Assembly: GCA_022885665.1 (NCBI GenBank)
Contig: JAGQDJ010000618.1
Coordinates: 1 to 64,000, forward strand
DNA: 64,000 bases
Reading direction: 5' to 3'
Origin: Triops longicaudatus
Lineage: Eukaryota; Arthropoda; Branchiopoda; Notostraca; Triopsidae
The position numbers were made by a program, and so were the translations under genes. This document shows, in pieces, positions 1 to 12,042 of the stretch. The notes under the pieces were generated by a model that had not been told where the DNA came from, made no database searches, and worked only from the letters and a program-made list of their open reading frames with translations. Every line of letters starts with the position of its first letter. Position 1 is the first letter of the stretch.

Positions 1-92
<92 letters not shown>
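1..92. repeat. (AAT)n microsatellite
   Basis: The first 92 bases are a near-perfect run of the trinucleotide AAT. It lies in an intron of the cubilin gene, just 3' (on the minus strand) of the last cubilin exon seen in this window. Confidence 0.98.
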
Positions 93-94
<2 letters not shown>

Positions 95-137
95 TTTTTA
101 CGTAAATCTTTCTTGACTCATTGGGTCATGAAATTAC

Positions 138-3100
138 CTGTACTGGCGTCCACAGCCACATACGTGGCCGAAAAGCCATCCATAGCGATACTGTGATCGG
201 ATTGGAAGACTATGCTCATTGTTCTCTCGGAAGATGTAAGGGTAGGTGGCAGACGAGTACCGCAATACCTTTATGGTAACAAACATTGTTAAGATATCAA
301 ATTTTGCAAGCAAAATTACGAGTTACGGAATAGGCCTTCGCTTTACGCGGTAAAATTTTAGATGAATTATAAAGGGAAGTTTTGTTTTACGCGGATTTTA
401 GTTATAATGATTCTCTTAAAATACGTCTTTTATTTGAATTTTCCAGGTAAATCAAGCAATACTCTAATGGCTAATATGTTTAAGCAAATAACCGTAAAAG
501 AAAATGTCCAGCTGTGTAATTAAGCAATACCTGCCCATAAGACCACCGGTACCGGGTACGGTAGAGTTATCGAACACTTGCACTGAGTCGTAACGGCAAT
601 TAGCGTTAGCTTCTAAGGCGAAAGTCATCCACTGGAGACGGATCACGGTACCAGGTGGGCCGCGTATGACCCACCGACAGGTGGCGCCATGTGGATACGA
701 CTCAGGATGACGAGGTGAGTTGATAACGCCTTGCCGTTCGGTTAGGATACCGCCGCAAGCTTAAATTTAAAGAAAAATGAAAACAGTAAATAAAATGTGA
801 ATGAAGTTGAAAAAAAGAAATAATAAAAAAAATACGTCCATATTCAAAATGACAATTAAGTGCGTTTTAGATTTGAATCTTTACAATAATCTATGGCTTT
901 TACCAACGTCAATGGCGGAATAATTGGCCATAAATCCGTAGTTATGTATTGACGCGTCTGTGCGGAATTTAAGCCAGAGATAGTTATGGGTAGAAACGAC
1001 TGGAGGCGGAGTTTGCTGGGCGGGGCCGCAGTACCGGCCGATAAGCGTTGAATTGGCATCGTCACCGTCTCGAACCTAGATTAAAATACGTTAGAGACTA
1101 ACCAAACGGACAGAAAATATTCACGCAATGTAATAAAAACAAGGAAAATGCAAACTACGAAATATGGCAGATTTTACCTCTAAGTAATCATAAATACAAT
1201 TGTCAGATCCTTCGATATCGAAAGCCAAGAAATTCATAGCAATAGCTTTGCCTGGGGGCAAATTGATCACGTATGTGCATTGACGATTCGCAGGATACGG
1301 TCTTGGATATCCGGGTGATTTCAGTATTCCCTCCAAAGCTGTGTAAGTATTTCCACAGGCTGAAAAAAAAATCATATCAGAATGTGTCTATCTTTGCGTA
1401 AAGTATTAAAAGTACAACTCTATAAAGATTAAAGTAATTTTACCAGTCCTGTACGAGATTCGGAAACCAGATGAAGCAACGGAGTAATCCGACTTGAAGC
1501 GAATGAAGACTTGGTTGCCTCGCGATACAATAGGCGTGGTCGGAAGGGCATTGCCGCAATATCGGCCAATCAAAGCTCCTGTGGGCGAGTTTCCTTCGCG
1601 TATCTTAAATAAACAGAATAAATAAAAATATACAAAAACCAAATGATATAAGAAATCGTTTTGAAAGAGAAATACATAATTAGTAGATATCAAACCGTAA
1701 AATGGAGCACGAAAACGAGTTTACAAACCTCAACAAAGTCAAATCGACAATTGCTGGAACGTTCTAAGGACAGAGCTTCGAAACTCAGAGTTAGACGATC
1801 TTCCTGTCCGACACGGATCACCCATTCACAATCCAAATTATGCTCGTAAGTGTCAGGATGATTCGGTGAGCTGACACGCCCCTCGGGAGACGTCAAAAGA
1901 CCTCCACAACCAGGTACTCCTATTAGCAATAAAAATTAAGCAAATATTCATGTACAATTGCACAAAATGCAATAATTTATATACTATAAAGAAAAAAGCG
2001 AAATAAGCTCCCGAACTGTGTATAAGTTTCAAGATAAAACTGAACGAATGTGGAGATCGAAACCACCGAAAATAACTTGCCTGGTACAGCGGCCCAAGTG
2101 ATGTGGAAGCCATTGTCACTCAAACTCATGTCAGAGACAAAGTGAAGTAAAGCATAAGGACCGGAAGTGGTTACAGGGGAGGGGTTTGCTGTCGAACAGT
2201 ACTGGCCGAGCAAAGCATCATCGGTGGTTAGACCATCTCGGATCTGAAAACAAATAGAAAAATAACATGTGAGAAAAAGGATCACAACTCGCCTATACGT
2301 TCGATATTAGTACATTTTCTATCGCAACTTTCGATAGTGCTCAACAACGTAACAAAACCATAATAGATTTGCATTCAAAGAAATAAATAAGTTAATCTAC
2401 GTAAGTTTTTGACAAATTTCGAAAAATTACGTAGGAAAAATATCGAGGCGAAAATTCATCGATTTCGACTTTCGTAATCCTGACAAAATTTCAAAACGCA
2501 AGAATAGAAGCGAATATTTCCTTAATTACCTCTAAGCGATCAAAACTGCAGTTGTCGTGATGTTCCAACTGCAAAGTGGCGAATACGAACTGAATCCTTT
2601 TGCCTAAGGGTGCTTGCACATACCAATAACACTCACGACCATGTGGGTATTTACCAGGATAACCCGGTGAGTTAATCGATCCGTGCGTTCCGTTTACCAT
2701 TCCTCCACAAACTAAGATTCAAACATATAAATATGGGTTAAATGTCATCTTCAACTCCAAATCTCTTGTTTCAACACCTTTTTTCAAAATTCATTCTTAA
2801 ATTACTTCAGTAAAAATGGCTGAGAGGAAAAGAATTGACAAAAGTTTGTACGCAAACCTGGTGCAGTTGTATTCCAACTAAGTGCGAATCCATTTCCAGC
2901 GCGAGAATGGTCCGATCGGAACCAAAGATACACTATGTTGTGTGATGTCACCAAGTTTCCTCCACCCGGCGTATTTTCTCCGCAGAATTTACCGATTAGG
3001 GGCGCATTGTAATCTTCTCCATCGTTTATCTGTAAAGAAAATAAATTTTACATTATTTCCCGTTCGAAAAACAGAGCAATAATTATTTTAAAGGCATAAA

Positions 3101-6100
3101 AAATAATAAATGTTAACACAACTACAAAATGCCAAAAATAGAAAATTGCCTTTAAACCAATGGTTACGCATTTTGCATTTAACAAATGGTTATTAATTGC
3201 ATTTAACAAATCACATTTAACACTGTGGTAATCTTTAACAACCCGAAAAAATAAAGACATGAAAACAAACACGTTAGTTTTTAAGAAAATGTGCGACAAT
3301 ATATACCTGGAGCCAATCGTAAGAACACTGTGCAGAAGGTTCGAGATGAAAACGCGTGAAAGTCAGATTCAAAACTTGACCTGGTTGCGTAACAATAGCC
3401 CAAGCGCAGCTCACATTATGGTTATACTCGCCACCTTCCTGTGGATACGTTATTTGTCCCTCAGTGGCCGTTAGGTAGCCTCCACACGCTTGACAACAAA
3501 ACCATTAGACCCGGATTTTTTTTTTTTAATTATTAAAGCTAAAAATTACATCCACTTACTTTGTTCTTGAGTTTGACAGTAATCACCACTAAAACCGGCG
3601 GGACACGTGCAGGTGAACGAAACTCCACTAGGCACGCAAGTCGCTCCGTTTTGGCACGGGCTAGATTGGCACGGGTTGACAGAAATGGCGCAAGTAGAAC
3701 CGGCAAAACCTGGCGCGCAGAGGCACGTGAAACCGCCATTTGCAGCCACACAAGTTCCGAAACTTCCGCAAGGATTAGGAAAACAAGGGTCGCGCGGTAT
3801 GGGCTGCAAACTGCTGCTTGAATCCCCGCCAGTACCCGAAGAAATTGGACTACAGCCCATCGGGCCCAGACCCGTGCCAGTAAATCCTGGCCGACACGCA
3901 CATACGACGTAACTCGAGCCAATAGCTGCAAAAAAGAAGAAATTTTTTAGACTGTTGGATTACAAAGAACGAGCTTTTTTGGTATGTTTTTTTCGAACGT
4001 AAGTGCACGCACTAAAGAAAACATTAGACAAACAATATGTCAGAATGCTGGAAAAATACAATAAAAATAGAGGTGGAATTACTGGATAATGCACAAAAAT
4101 TCAACCAAAAATTACTCAGAATATAGCGGAAACATCGGAAAATGGTGAAGATCACCAAACAATACAGGAGAAATAATAGGCAAAGATAAACAGGAGAATA
4201 TATATAAAATAAAAAAAATAAGAAATATCGTACAAATAAAGTAAAACGATTTAGTAAGATACCGTAAATAATAACGTAAAAAGACGAGAAAAACTGAAAA
4301 GGAGAAAAGTACATTACCTGGATTTTCGTAACAGATGGCTGCAGGATGACACCCGCCATTATTAAGGGCGCAAAGGCCCACGTAATTGCAGTTTATGCCG
4401 TCGCCTTGGTAGCCCGGCGGACATGGTCCACATGTCCTTGATCCCTAGGAAAAATAATAAAACTAGTAATAAAAACTCGTCAACCTAAATCGCCTTTCAG
4501 CTCCCGCAGATGAAAGAAGTCAGCCAAAAATTGTTTCCTTCCTTACAATAGTGTTGATACAGTGCACGCGAGGGTTCTGTGAACAACCACCATTATTGAC
4601 CAGGCACTCGTCGATGTCCTCGCAGTAATGTCCATTACCGGTGTAACCTTAAGAAACGGGGAAACATTTTTTTAACATCCTAAAGCGTTAAATACTAAGT
4701 GATCGAAATATTCTTTTATTTCTTCATTTATTATTTCAATTATTAATTTATTATTCATTTTATTTATTTCTTCTTTTTTTAAGAAAAAAAAAAAGAAAAG
4801 CTAAGTGTAGGGTATAAATAGTGTAATTTGATTACCCGCAGGACAAGGGCCGCAGTAATAATTGCCCGGGGTATTAATACATTGGACCCTAGGATTAGTG
4901 GAGCAAACGGGGCGGGCCAACTGACATTCGTTAATGTCTACGGTGCACGCTGGATTAATTCCATCGGTGGTCCAACCCTGAAATTTAAAATAAAATTAGA
5001 TTCAAATTTAACCAGTGTTGCCAACTTTCCAACAAAACTGAGTTTAAGTTTCCTTTATGAAATTCACTCAAGAATCATTTACGTAAACACAAAATAAACA
5101 CGCAAAACGAGACTCGAGAAAACTGAACTCGCAAAGCTTAAAAGGTATACCTGCAAAAACTTGCAAGCAGCAATAAGCAAAACTAATACTCATGGCTCTA
5201 AGAGAAATCAAACCAGAAATACTAGTGTAAATTAGCGAAGAGCCTAAGTTCTGATTTACGAACATTTAAGATTCATTAGTTTATTTTCACTGGACGGATG
5301 AACTGGATCTTGCGTTCTATCAAATCAAAGACGATTATTACTATAAAATCAAGATTATTTGATCTAACAAATAATCTTGTAACTAATATACATACTGGGT
5401 CCTATAAGCTACCTCTACAGAATTTAAAAAATAAATAAATAAATGCCAATTAAAATAAAAAAGAATATAATAAAGACAGAAATTAAACATATTGAAAAGA
5501 TCGAAGAATAGACGTGGTTAAGGAATAATACACAATGGAAATATCGGGAAAAAATTCCTAGCTAGTGCCAAGTTCCTGTACTGACCCGAAAGTAGCGTAT
5601 AAATTCACAAGTTTACTTGTTGGCAGAGACAAACGTAACCCTGGGCGGCACCAGGATGGGGTAGACATACGCCACGCCCGCACATGTCTGGCGATCCGGT
5701 TGAGCAATCACTGGATCGTTGAGTGCAATGAACTCCAAAGAATCCTGAAGCGCAGCGACACCTAATGACAAAATTTTATGAAAATTAAGAATGCAAAATA
5801 AAAGTAATTTTGAAATCATTAAAAAAAAAATTACGAAAAGAGTTTCGAATATTTCAACAATTTTAAGTAATAAAAGCTTAACAGGGACTAAAGTAAGAAG
5901 GAAACTAATATTTACTGGAACGATCCGGGTGTGTTAAGGCAAGTAGCGCCATTTTGGCAACCTAACGTGGTTCCGAAGTACACCGCACATTCATTAACAT
6001 CCTGATCACAATTGTTTCCTTCCCATCCCTCCGGGCATAAGCAATGGTACCCGTTATAACTGTCAATACACGTTCCACCGTTGCGACACGGCGCAGAAAC

Positions 6101-7581
6101 ACATTCGTCTTGCTCAAGCAACTGCTGTACTGCTTGCAGTCCATTCTGGAGTTGCCTAACTCGCCGATTAATATTCCGCAGTTGTCGGGAGCTTCCGATA
6201 GATCCGTTTTCTCTCTGGTGCGCAAACAAAACGAAAGTAAATCAAAGAAAAAAAGCAAATAAGATTGAAAGTTGCCCGTAAACTAAGTTTTGATGAAGGA
6301 ATTGTACTTGGAGAAGAGTAAAATTGCTTAAAGAAGCTTCTAAGTAAGTTAGACGCTGTGTTATGTCCGATCCAGCCCCCAGTTGATTGGCTAAATCTTC
6401 TTGGCTCTGCCGCAATGCTGCCAATTCTACGTCACGCAAACGACGGAGCTCGGAAGAAGCATTTCCGGCCAGTACTGTCAAACTGGACAAGTCTTGGCCA
6501 TTTAGCAAAACGGAGGCGCTGGTTTGCAAGACAATGTTCTTGTCCGGAGCGGCTGCAAGAATCAGATTGCCATCACGTGTGATAATCCGAGGTCTACGGA
6601 GAAAAAGACAATAAAAATGCCCATAAAATCTACATATTATTACTCTGGCATCGACATGTAAAGTCAATATTTACATACTATGAAAGTCAAAATCAAACAA
6701 GGGCAACTAAGAAAAATGTGACGCGTGACAGCTTAGGTAAACAAAACTGATCGTACAATCGAAACAAAAAGAAAAAATCAATAAACCTTGAAAAATACAT
6801 AAATAAAAACGTGGACAAAAAAATGATAAAATACGTACAAAACGTAACAGCTACAATATGCCATGAAAGTCGAAATTTCTGCATTACTAGAGGAAGGCTA
6901 TCGATCATACGAAGATTCTTTTTCTTCTCGACATTTAGGTGTAAGTAATTGAGTTCATTTTGTTTAGACGCCGAAAACAACACGTTGCTAATGACAACGT
7001 CGATCATCTTTGAAACCAAATCTAAACTAAATCTGAATTCATTTTCTTCTAGAGTGAATGAAGAAGCAACAAGCGAAGTGAAAAAGCGAGATTAGACATG
7101 TAGAGGTTAATTAATTTAATATTCAGATTCTAAAAGTCCTTACGGATCTAGAAAAGAGTCTACACTGCGTGCGCGTATTTTGCAAATCTCAGAATAAAAA
7201 AAAAACTTCCGGCATTTATCCGAAGAAAACAGCAACGAAAGCTAAGTTTCGCTTTTAAAACAGAGAACAATATACATTTGAAGTTCCTGAATAGGAACTT
7301 CCGATCTCTTTAACACACTGCCGAGTAATACATCAATTTGAGAGCCATCTATCCGAGTTAAGAAACATAAAGTCACCCATTTACCAAAGTTTCCGAAATT
7401 CTATAAAAAGTTCAAACTTGCCGTTACATATGGAAAATACAAAACACACTTAGCAATATCTCTTACGAGGGTTTATGATGAATTACGTAGTACTTCACAA
7501 CTCTTACCTGTTATCATAATTATTACAGAGACCCACACTTAGTAAAGCACACATTAGCGATATCCCTAATGGGAATCGCAT
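138..7581 (-). CDS. CUBN: Cubilin, N-terminal half (partial, continues off the left edge)
   Basis: Cubilin is a large peripheral-membrane endocytic receptor that works with amnionless; in arthropods it serves uptake in nephrocytes. The start is ATG at 7581, because it opens a signal peptide (MRFPLGISLMCALLSVGLC) in exon 7508-7581, whose phase-2 end joins exon 6308-6593. That exon carries the conserved RPRIITRDGNLIL segment, then a helical coiled-coil region, as in cubilin N-termini. Exons between about 6214 and 3540 encode a run of EGF-like repeats (for example DECVSAPCRNGGTC and DIDECLVNNGGCSQNPRVHC). Then come CUB domains, each split over two exons: about 3490-2860, 2710-2080, 1916-1445, 1360-870 and 765-138. 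CUB hallmarks are the CGG starts, SPGYP/SPNHP, and GRYCG. Human cubilin has 27 CUB domains, so most of the C-terminal part lies outside the window. Reading frames look intact; exon edges are read by eye. Confidence 0.95.
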
Positions 7582-9246
7582 GATGGCACTTTGTTAAAAT
7601 AATGCACCACAAACCGTGCAACACCTCGGTTGCAACAAGACTGAACTTTGTCAATCTTTACAGCTCAATTGTTAAACCGCTTAACACCCCATAAACTTAT
7701 TACCTTTGTATACGAAGATCAGGGGGCGGATTCGATCTCCCCCTCCCCCTTTTGCCCGTACCTCTTCTCATGTATCACTCACACAAAGCCTAACGCAAAC
7801 AGAAATTGAATGCCAAATATTTCGAGAAAGAAAATATCTCTTAAATAGAAAACAATGTTAGTGCGTACTAAAACAGAATTTATCTCGGAGAAATAAGAAA
7901 ATAAACTCAAATAAGTTATAGCGAGATTTTTCTGTGTACATTAGAATCTCATATAGCGGACCCTCTATACAAAAAACGGTCGATTATTGTGGACGGATTG
8001 TAACAGCTTTTCTTCTCCTATTTGTTCAGTTCCTTATAACGAGAATTTACTGTACTTGAAACAACAGACATCCATTACGTACGTTACGTCCGATGGAAAA
8101 AAATTTTACTCATATACGAACGATGATCATTAATGTCACTATTAATCTGGTTTTCTGTCGTTAGCGACATCAGGCCTGCTATAATTCTACAAGTTTTCAA
8201 TGATTAATACATATCCCATCTTATCCCATTAATACATATCCCATAGATGAAAAATTATCTTTGACACTACTTAATCCAAAATACAAAGAAAGTAGAAAAA
8301 TTACCGAAATAGAAAACTGAAACAAAGAGGTTCTGCTCGCGGATTTGAACTGCATTTTTGCTTTTCGGCACAATTTTCTGCTAATTAATTGTTCGAGCAA
8401 GCTCTCCTATTCTTATCGCTTTATTGTGTTTCAACGTCATTTGCTCGCCACAATGAACTCCACATAATGGTGCCGCCAAAGCAAGTAGCTGCATAAAAGA
8501 AAATTAGTATTCACACGGAAAAAAAAAGTCCGAGTAAATGGAATCTTCTTTGCCGTAAACGCATTTCACACGCCCCTTGAGCTTTTAAACAGCAAAAAAG
8601 TAGGCGAAAATCTCATTCCGGAGGAAACTCGAGCCGCATGGGCGTTTTCCGCTTTTCTTATACCAACTTTCGTATCAAACAGGCGCTTTTAAGAGACGAA
8701 AGCCCAGGCCAAGGCTTCGTCGTCGCACCCGACGCCGGATCTTCCACAACTAAAAGCCAAAATTAGCTTTTCTTTGACACGGGTGATGAAAAAACAACAA
8801 ATCTCCATGTTAACTCATCTTTTTTCCTCCGCTTAGTACATGCGCCGTCCTCGTCCTTTACACGGAATACCCCGTTCTCCGTTAGCAGTGTCAAAAAGCC
8901 CATCCGAAGGTTTAGTCTGCGTAGTTCTTCGCAGCGCTCAACATTCCGACAGTTTTCTAGCATCGTGAAAAATAAAACACTTCTCTACAAACCTGGGCAA
9001 AGACAATAAATAAAGGTTACGGAGTCCGTTGAAATTTTTTCCTCGCTCGTGAGCAAGTGAAACGCGGACTAACAGAATATTTAAGAGTGAATTGAATTTT
9101 TACCGTGATCTAACATCGACTCCTGCTTTGTTTCTGGCGCTCCGTTGGGATTTCCTACCAAGATTTACGTTCTGGATTTTATCTCTGGGTAAACAGGCCC
9201 ATTTTGGAAGAAAGCTGACATCTCTGGAGATAAAATAGACGAAGAA
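7582..9246. other. Intergenic region between cubilin and the tetraspan gene
   Basis: No convincing gene is seen. The stretch should hold the cubilin promoter (reading leftwards from 7581) and the upstream region of the gene starting at 9247. A short Tigger-like element lies at 7937-8054. A minus-strand open frame at 8763-8963 has no recognisable domain. Confidence 0.6.
7937..8054. mobile_element. Short Tigger/pogo-like MITE
   Basis: The left end reads TACATTAGAATCTCATATAG and the right end, reverse-complemented, reads TACAGTAAATTCTCGTTATA. These imperfect terminal inverted repeats resemble the CAGT-rich, CTCG-TTATAAC type seen in pogo/Tigger elements, and TA dinucleotides lie at both edges. 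There is no transposase frame in the roughly 118 bp. A further related end (TATAGCGAGATTTTTCTGTG) abuts it at about 7918-7937, so two insertions may be nested or adjacent. Assignment to a superfamily is by resemblance only. Confidence 0.5.
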
Positions 9247-10897
9247 ATGGGCGACGAGCAGAGCGTAAGCTTGATGCTAACCAAAGGCGAAGAAGTCGAC
9301 CTTCCTGCAACGGACGACCGGAGAAATATGAGCCCATCACTGCAACAAAAACTGTACCCGACTGCCCGAGTGCTTTTACTACGAGTTTTGCAGGTAAAAA
9401 AAGTGACCGGAATAGAAAGGCAATGCTGGTAATGCAAAGATTACTCTTCTTCTTGCTCGCTCAGCTACTGTGCAAATCTTGCTTCGTGTTTGTGGACATT
9501 TGTCGCCCCAGGGGAACCGACTCACTGAACCGGAAACGTGAAGTAGTTCAAACACGGGTTGTTTATACTACAGAAATGACAGCTAGAAATTTCGGGAAAC
9601 TTATTTAGAAAGTGTATAAAGGGAATTATGTTTCGCACACTTTTGTTCGATGTCAAAACTTATGACGCTGTACCAGCCAAGCGAGGGTTTCCATTCAAGT
9701 TGGCGTGAACGTTGCTCAGTGCCGTCTTTGAAGTGCAAGAATAGTCGTTGATTTCATATCTGAATTCTATAGCGTACATATGTGACGAATACAATAACAA
9801 AGGGTGCATTTATTTTTAAGTAGGGCATTCCTATGTGCAAAAACTTGCACTTTTTCTTGTCTTTTATTCCACTACACCCAAGTCAAACGCATGAACATGT
9901 ATTACTACATGAAATGCATGTACTAATGTATGTTTTCAGCGTATGCTATACGTGCACACACATTCATAACTGAATTTGCAATGTAAAAAAAGAAAAAACA
10001 CTCGATCAGGACAATCCAAGCGATTCGTCCTATGCAAACTTCATGCAATTTGCGCGAGTGATGCTCGGAATCATTTTTATCAAAACACTCCGTAGCTTAT
10101 AGGCTCTCACAATTGAAGCTTATCGCTTAGTGTCGTGTGGTTTGTTTGGATCTTATGGGCGGTTTCATTTATGTTTGACGAATATGTTTATATTTCACTG
10201 TTTGTACGCCCTGACGCCATCTTTTCCATCAAAAATTGTTTTAATTTGAAATTTTCGTGATAAATAAGCTTAAGTAGATTCATTACGACTATTTGCTTCA
10301 AAAGCGTTGCTATAAAATTTCTATAATGTTTTCTTTTCTGTTTGTGTATCGAAAGATAGTGGTTGGCATTTGTTTGTTAGTTCTGAGCGGCATTGCGGGA
10401 TTGGATGATGCATTGGACGTACTCGTAATAGGCTGTGCTACTGCAATGCTCGTCATTGGCGCGTCGGGTAAAAACGAATTTTCTTGGAATAAAGCGTTCA
10501 GTAACTAAATTGCGTATTTTGTATAGCATTGAGTATATACCAAAGTTGTGGATTTGGTGGATACTGGAAGCCCAGAGAAACGAATGCTGGTGCAAGTGGA
10601 GGAGTTAATGCGGCCCACGTTTACGTCAACATTATCACGGGCCCTACGGCGTACATGCTTCGTGAACCTATGCCGTGCCAATACAAAGTACTGAAAGTCT
10701 TCGAAAAGGCTTTGTGGATGGTTGGTTACGCTGCGACGATCACCTTAGGCTGTTTTGCTTGGCAACTGTGTTCCAAACGAGTTACCCACACACAGTACGT
10801 GGTGGGGGTTTTGCAAATATTGTTAGTTATTACTAACTCATTAAGTGGTATTGCCATTTGCATTGTAAATTGCCAAAAATATACAAGTTTCGAATAA
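9247..10897 (+). CDS. Four-transmembrane-segment protein, family not recognised
   Basis: Three exons join in frame: 9247-9393 (phase 0), 10356-10467 (phase 1) and 10527-10897, giving about 209 residues. I cannot name the family. The N-terminus is a roughly 40-residue acidic cytosolic leader (MGDEQSVSLML...), followed by four hydrophobic stretches. The first spans the exon 1/2 junction (LRVLQIVVGICLLVLSGIAG). The second is DVLVIGCATAMLVIGASALS, the third LWMVGYAATITLGCFAWQL, and the fourth VVGVLQILLVITNSLSGIAI. A long loop between segments 2 and 3 holds C, G and Y residues (CGFGGYW, MPCQYKV). The general shape is that of CD20/MS4A- or MARVEL-like tetraspan proteins. The continuous hydrophobic helix across the first splice junction supports the model. 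Expression and function are unknown. Confidence 0.75.
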
Positions 10898-11397
10898 ATG
10901 CGAAAATAAGCTTCTGAAAACTTACTTTCATGGGTTATAACGAATCTCGAAACTATTTACGACAAATTCTCACAATATTGAATTCCGGCTCTGAGGAAAT
11001 GGCGGCCATTTCGGACGAAGTTAACAGGTCTCGGATAAAGGACAGCGAAAACCTATTAATAAAGAATCCAAAAAATATGGTACAAATATTAAATCAATAT
11101 ATATATAGAAGAATTTTACAAATTACTTTGGTCTATTTTGTTCCATGGAAACTTACTTTTTTTTTAGCTAAAAACGAACATAATGGTCGCAATAATAGTA
11201 TCGATATGTATGGGGTGTGATTTCAATTCCAATTCTGAGTCTTTGATGTTATCAATAATTTGAAATCGATTCTTAAAAAGTAAACAAAGTAGGAAACGTG
11301 CAGCCTTTGCTGTAAATAAAGCAAAATTTTTAGGTAATTTGTAAGCACTTGGATAGAAATAATAAACTTACGACTCTCTTCCTTAGAAATAGTAAAC
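10898..11397. other. Intergenic: 3' end of tetraspan gene and mL51 upstream region
   Basis: AATAAA overlaps the tetraspan stop at 10893-10898. A 96-codon open frame at 10930-11220 has no recognisable domain and is probably chance. A near-palindrome, AAATGGC-G-GCCATTT, lies at 10997-11111 minus 100, that is 10997-11011, and resembles two opposed YY1/Pho (GCCAT) sites. It may mark the mL51 promoter region. Confidence 0.4.
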
Positions 11398-11898
11398 ATG
11401 ACATCATTTGTCAGCAATTTAACAAAAAATTTGGCTGCTGCTGTGTGGAACCCGCAAGTTACAGCTCTCAGGTTTCGTTATTACGCGGAGCAAGTAGCTA
11501 AAGGCCCCACGTTACGGCGTTATGGATACAAGGAACGCTTATTCCAAGGCGGCACTCTTCCACGAATTCCCTCTGGTCAACGTTTACCGATGCCCGAATA
11601 CCGACCAGCCAATGCTTGGTCCGAGCGACGCGCTTTGATGGGCCAAAACGATTATATCGACATTTTGGGTAACCCGGAAAGCAATCTGCATCCTGCCCGT
11701 GTGCTTTACGAAGTTCCTAAATGGCTACGCGGTGTCAGTGGCCAAGAATACCACATGCTTTTAAGAAAACGCAAAATCATGGGTCAAGCCGGCATGGCAT
11801 CCGCTCGGCCGACGTTATGGCGCGATTTGAATAAACGCATCAAATACCTTTATCGTTTCTTGAATCAGAAGACCAGAACTTCTTATTCAAAGCAGTAG
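11398..11898 (+). CDS. MRPL51: Mitochondrial large ribosomal subunit protein mL51
   Basis: This 166-residue protein is encoded by one uninterrupted exon. It belongs to the mL51 family, a metazoan-specific component of the mitochondrial 39S ribosomal subunit. The C-terminal two thirds carry the family signature: an ERRALMGQNDYIDILGN segment (about residues 76-93), PKWLRGVSGQE, LLRKRKIMGQ and LNKRIKYLYRFLNQ near the end. The first 30 or so residues are rich in S, N, K and A with few acids, as expected for a mitochondrial targeting peptide. The ATG follows an A-rich context (AGTAAACATG). Human mL51 has 128 residues; the extra length here lies in the N-terminal part before the conserved block. 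The gene is convergent with STK11IP, with about 145 bp between the stops. Confidence 0.92.
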   Translation: MTSFVSNLTKNLAAAVWNPQVTALRFRYYAEQVAKGPTLRRYGYKERLFQGGTLPRIPSGQRLPMPEYRPANAWSERRALMGQNDYIDILGNPESNLHPARVLYEVPKWLRGVSGQEYHMLLRKRKIMGQAGMASARPTLWRDLNKRIKYLYRFLNQKTRTSYSKQ

Positions 11899-12042
11899 CA
11901 CCCGTCGTCTCGAAATAATTCTAAAATATTGATGAATACAAGCTTTAGTAATGTAAATCTAAATCCCTTTTATTGTTTTCGCATAACATAACAATGAATT
12001 ACATCACTTGTGTAGTATTACAATGTACGAAAAATGCGTCGC

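Noticed and set aside
8763..8963. 66-codon minus-strand open frame
   Set aside because: No homology recognised and no splice partners; expected by chance.
10930..11220. 96-codon open frame on + strand between the tetraspan gene and mL51
   Set aside because: No domain, biased AT-driven residues, and it lies in a likely 3'UTR/promoter interval.
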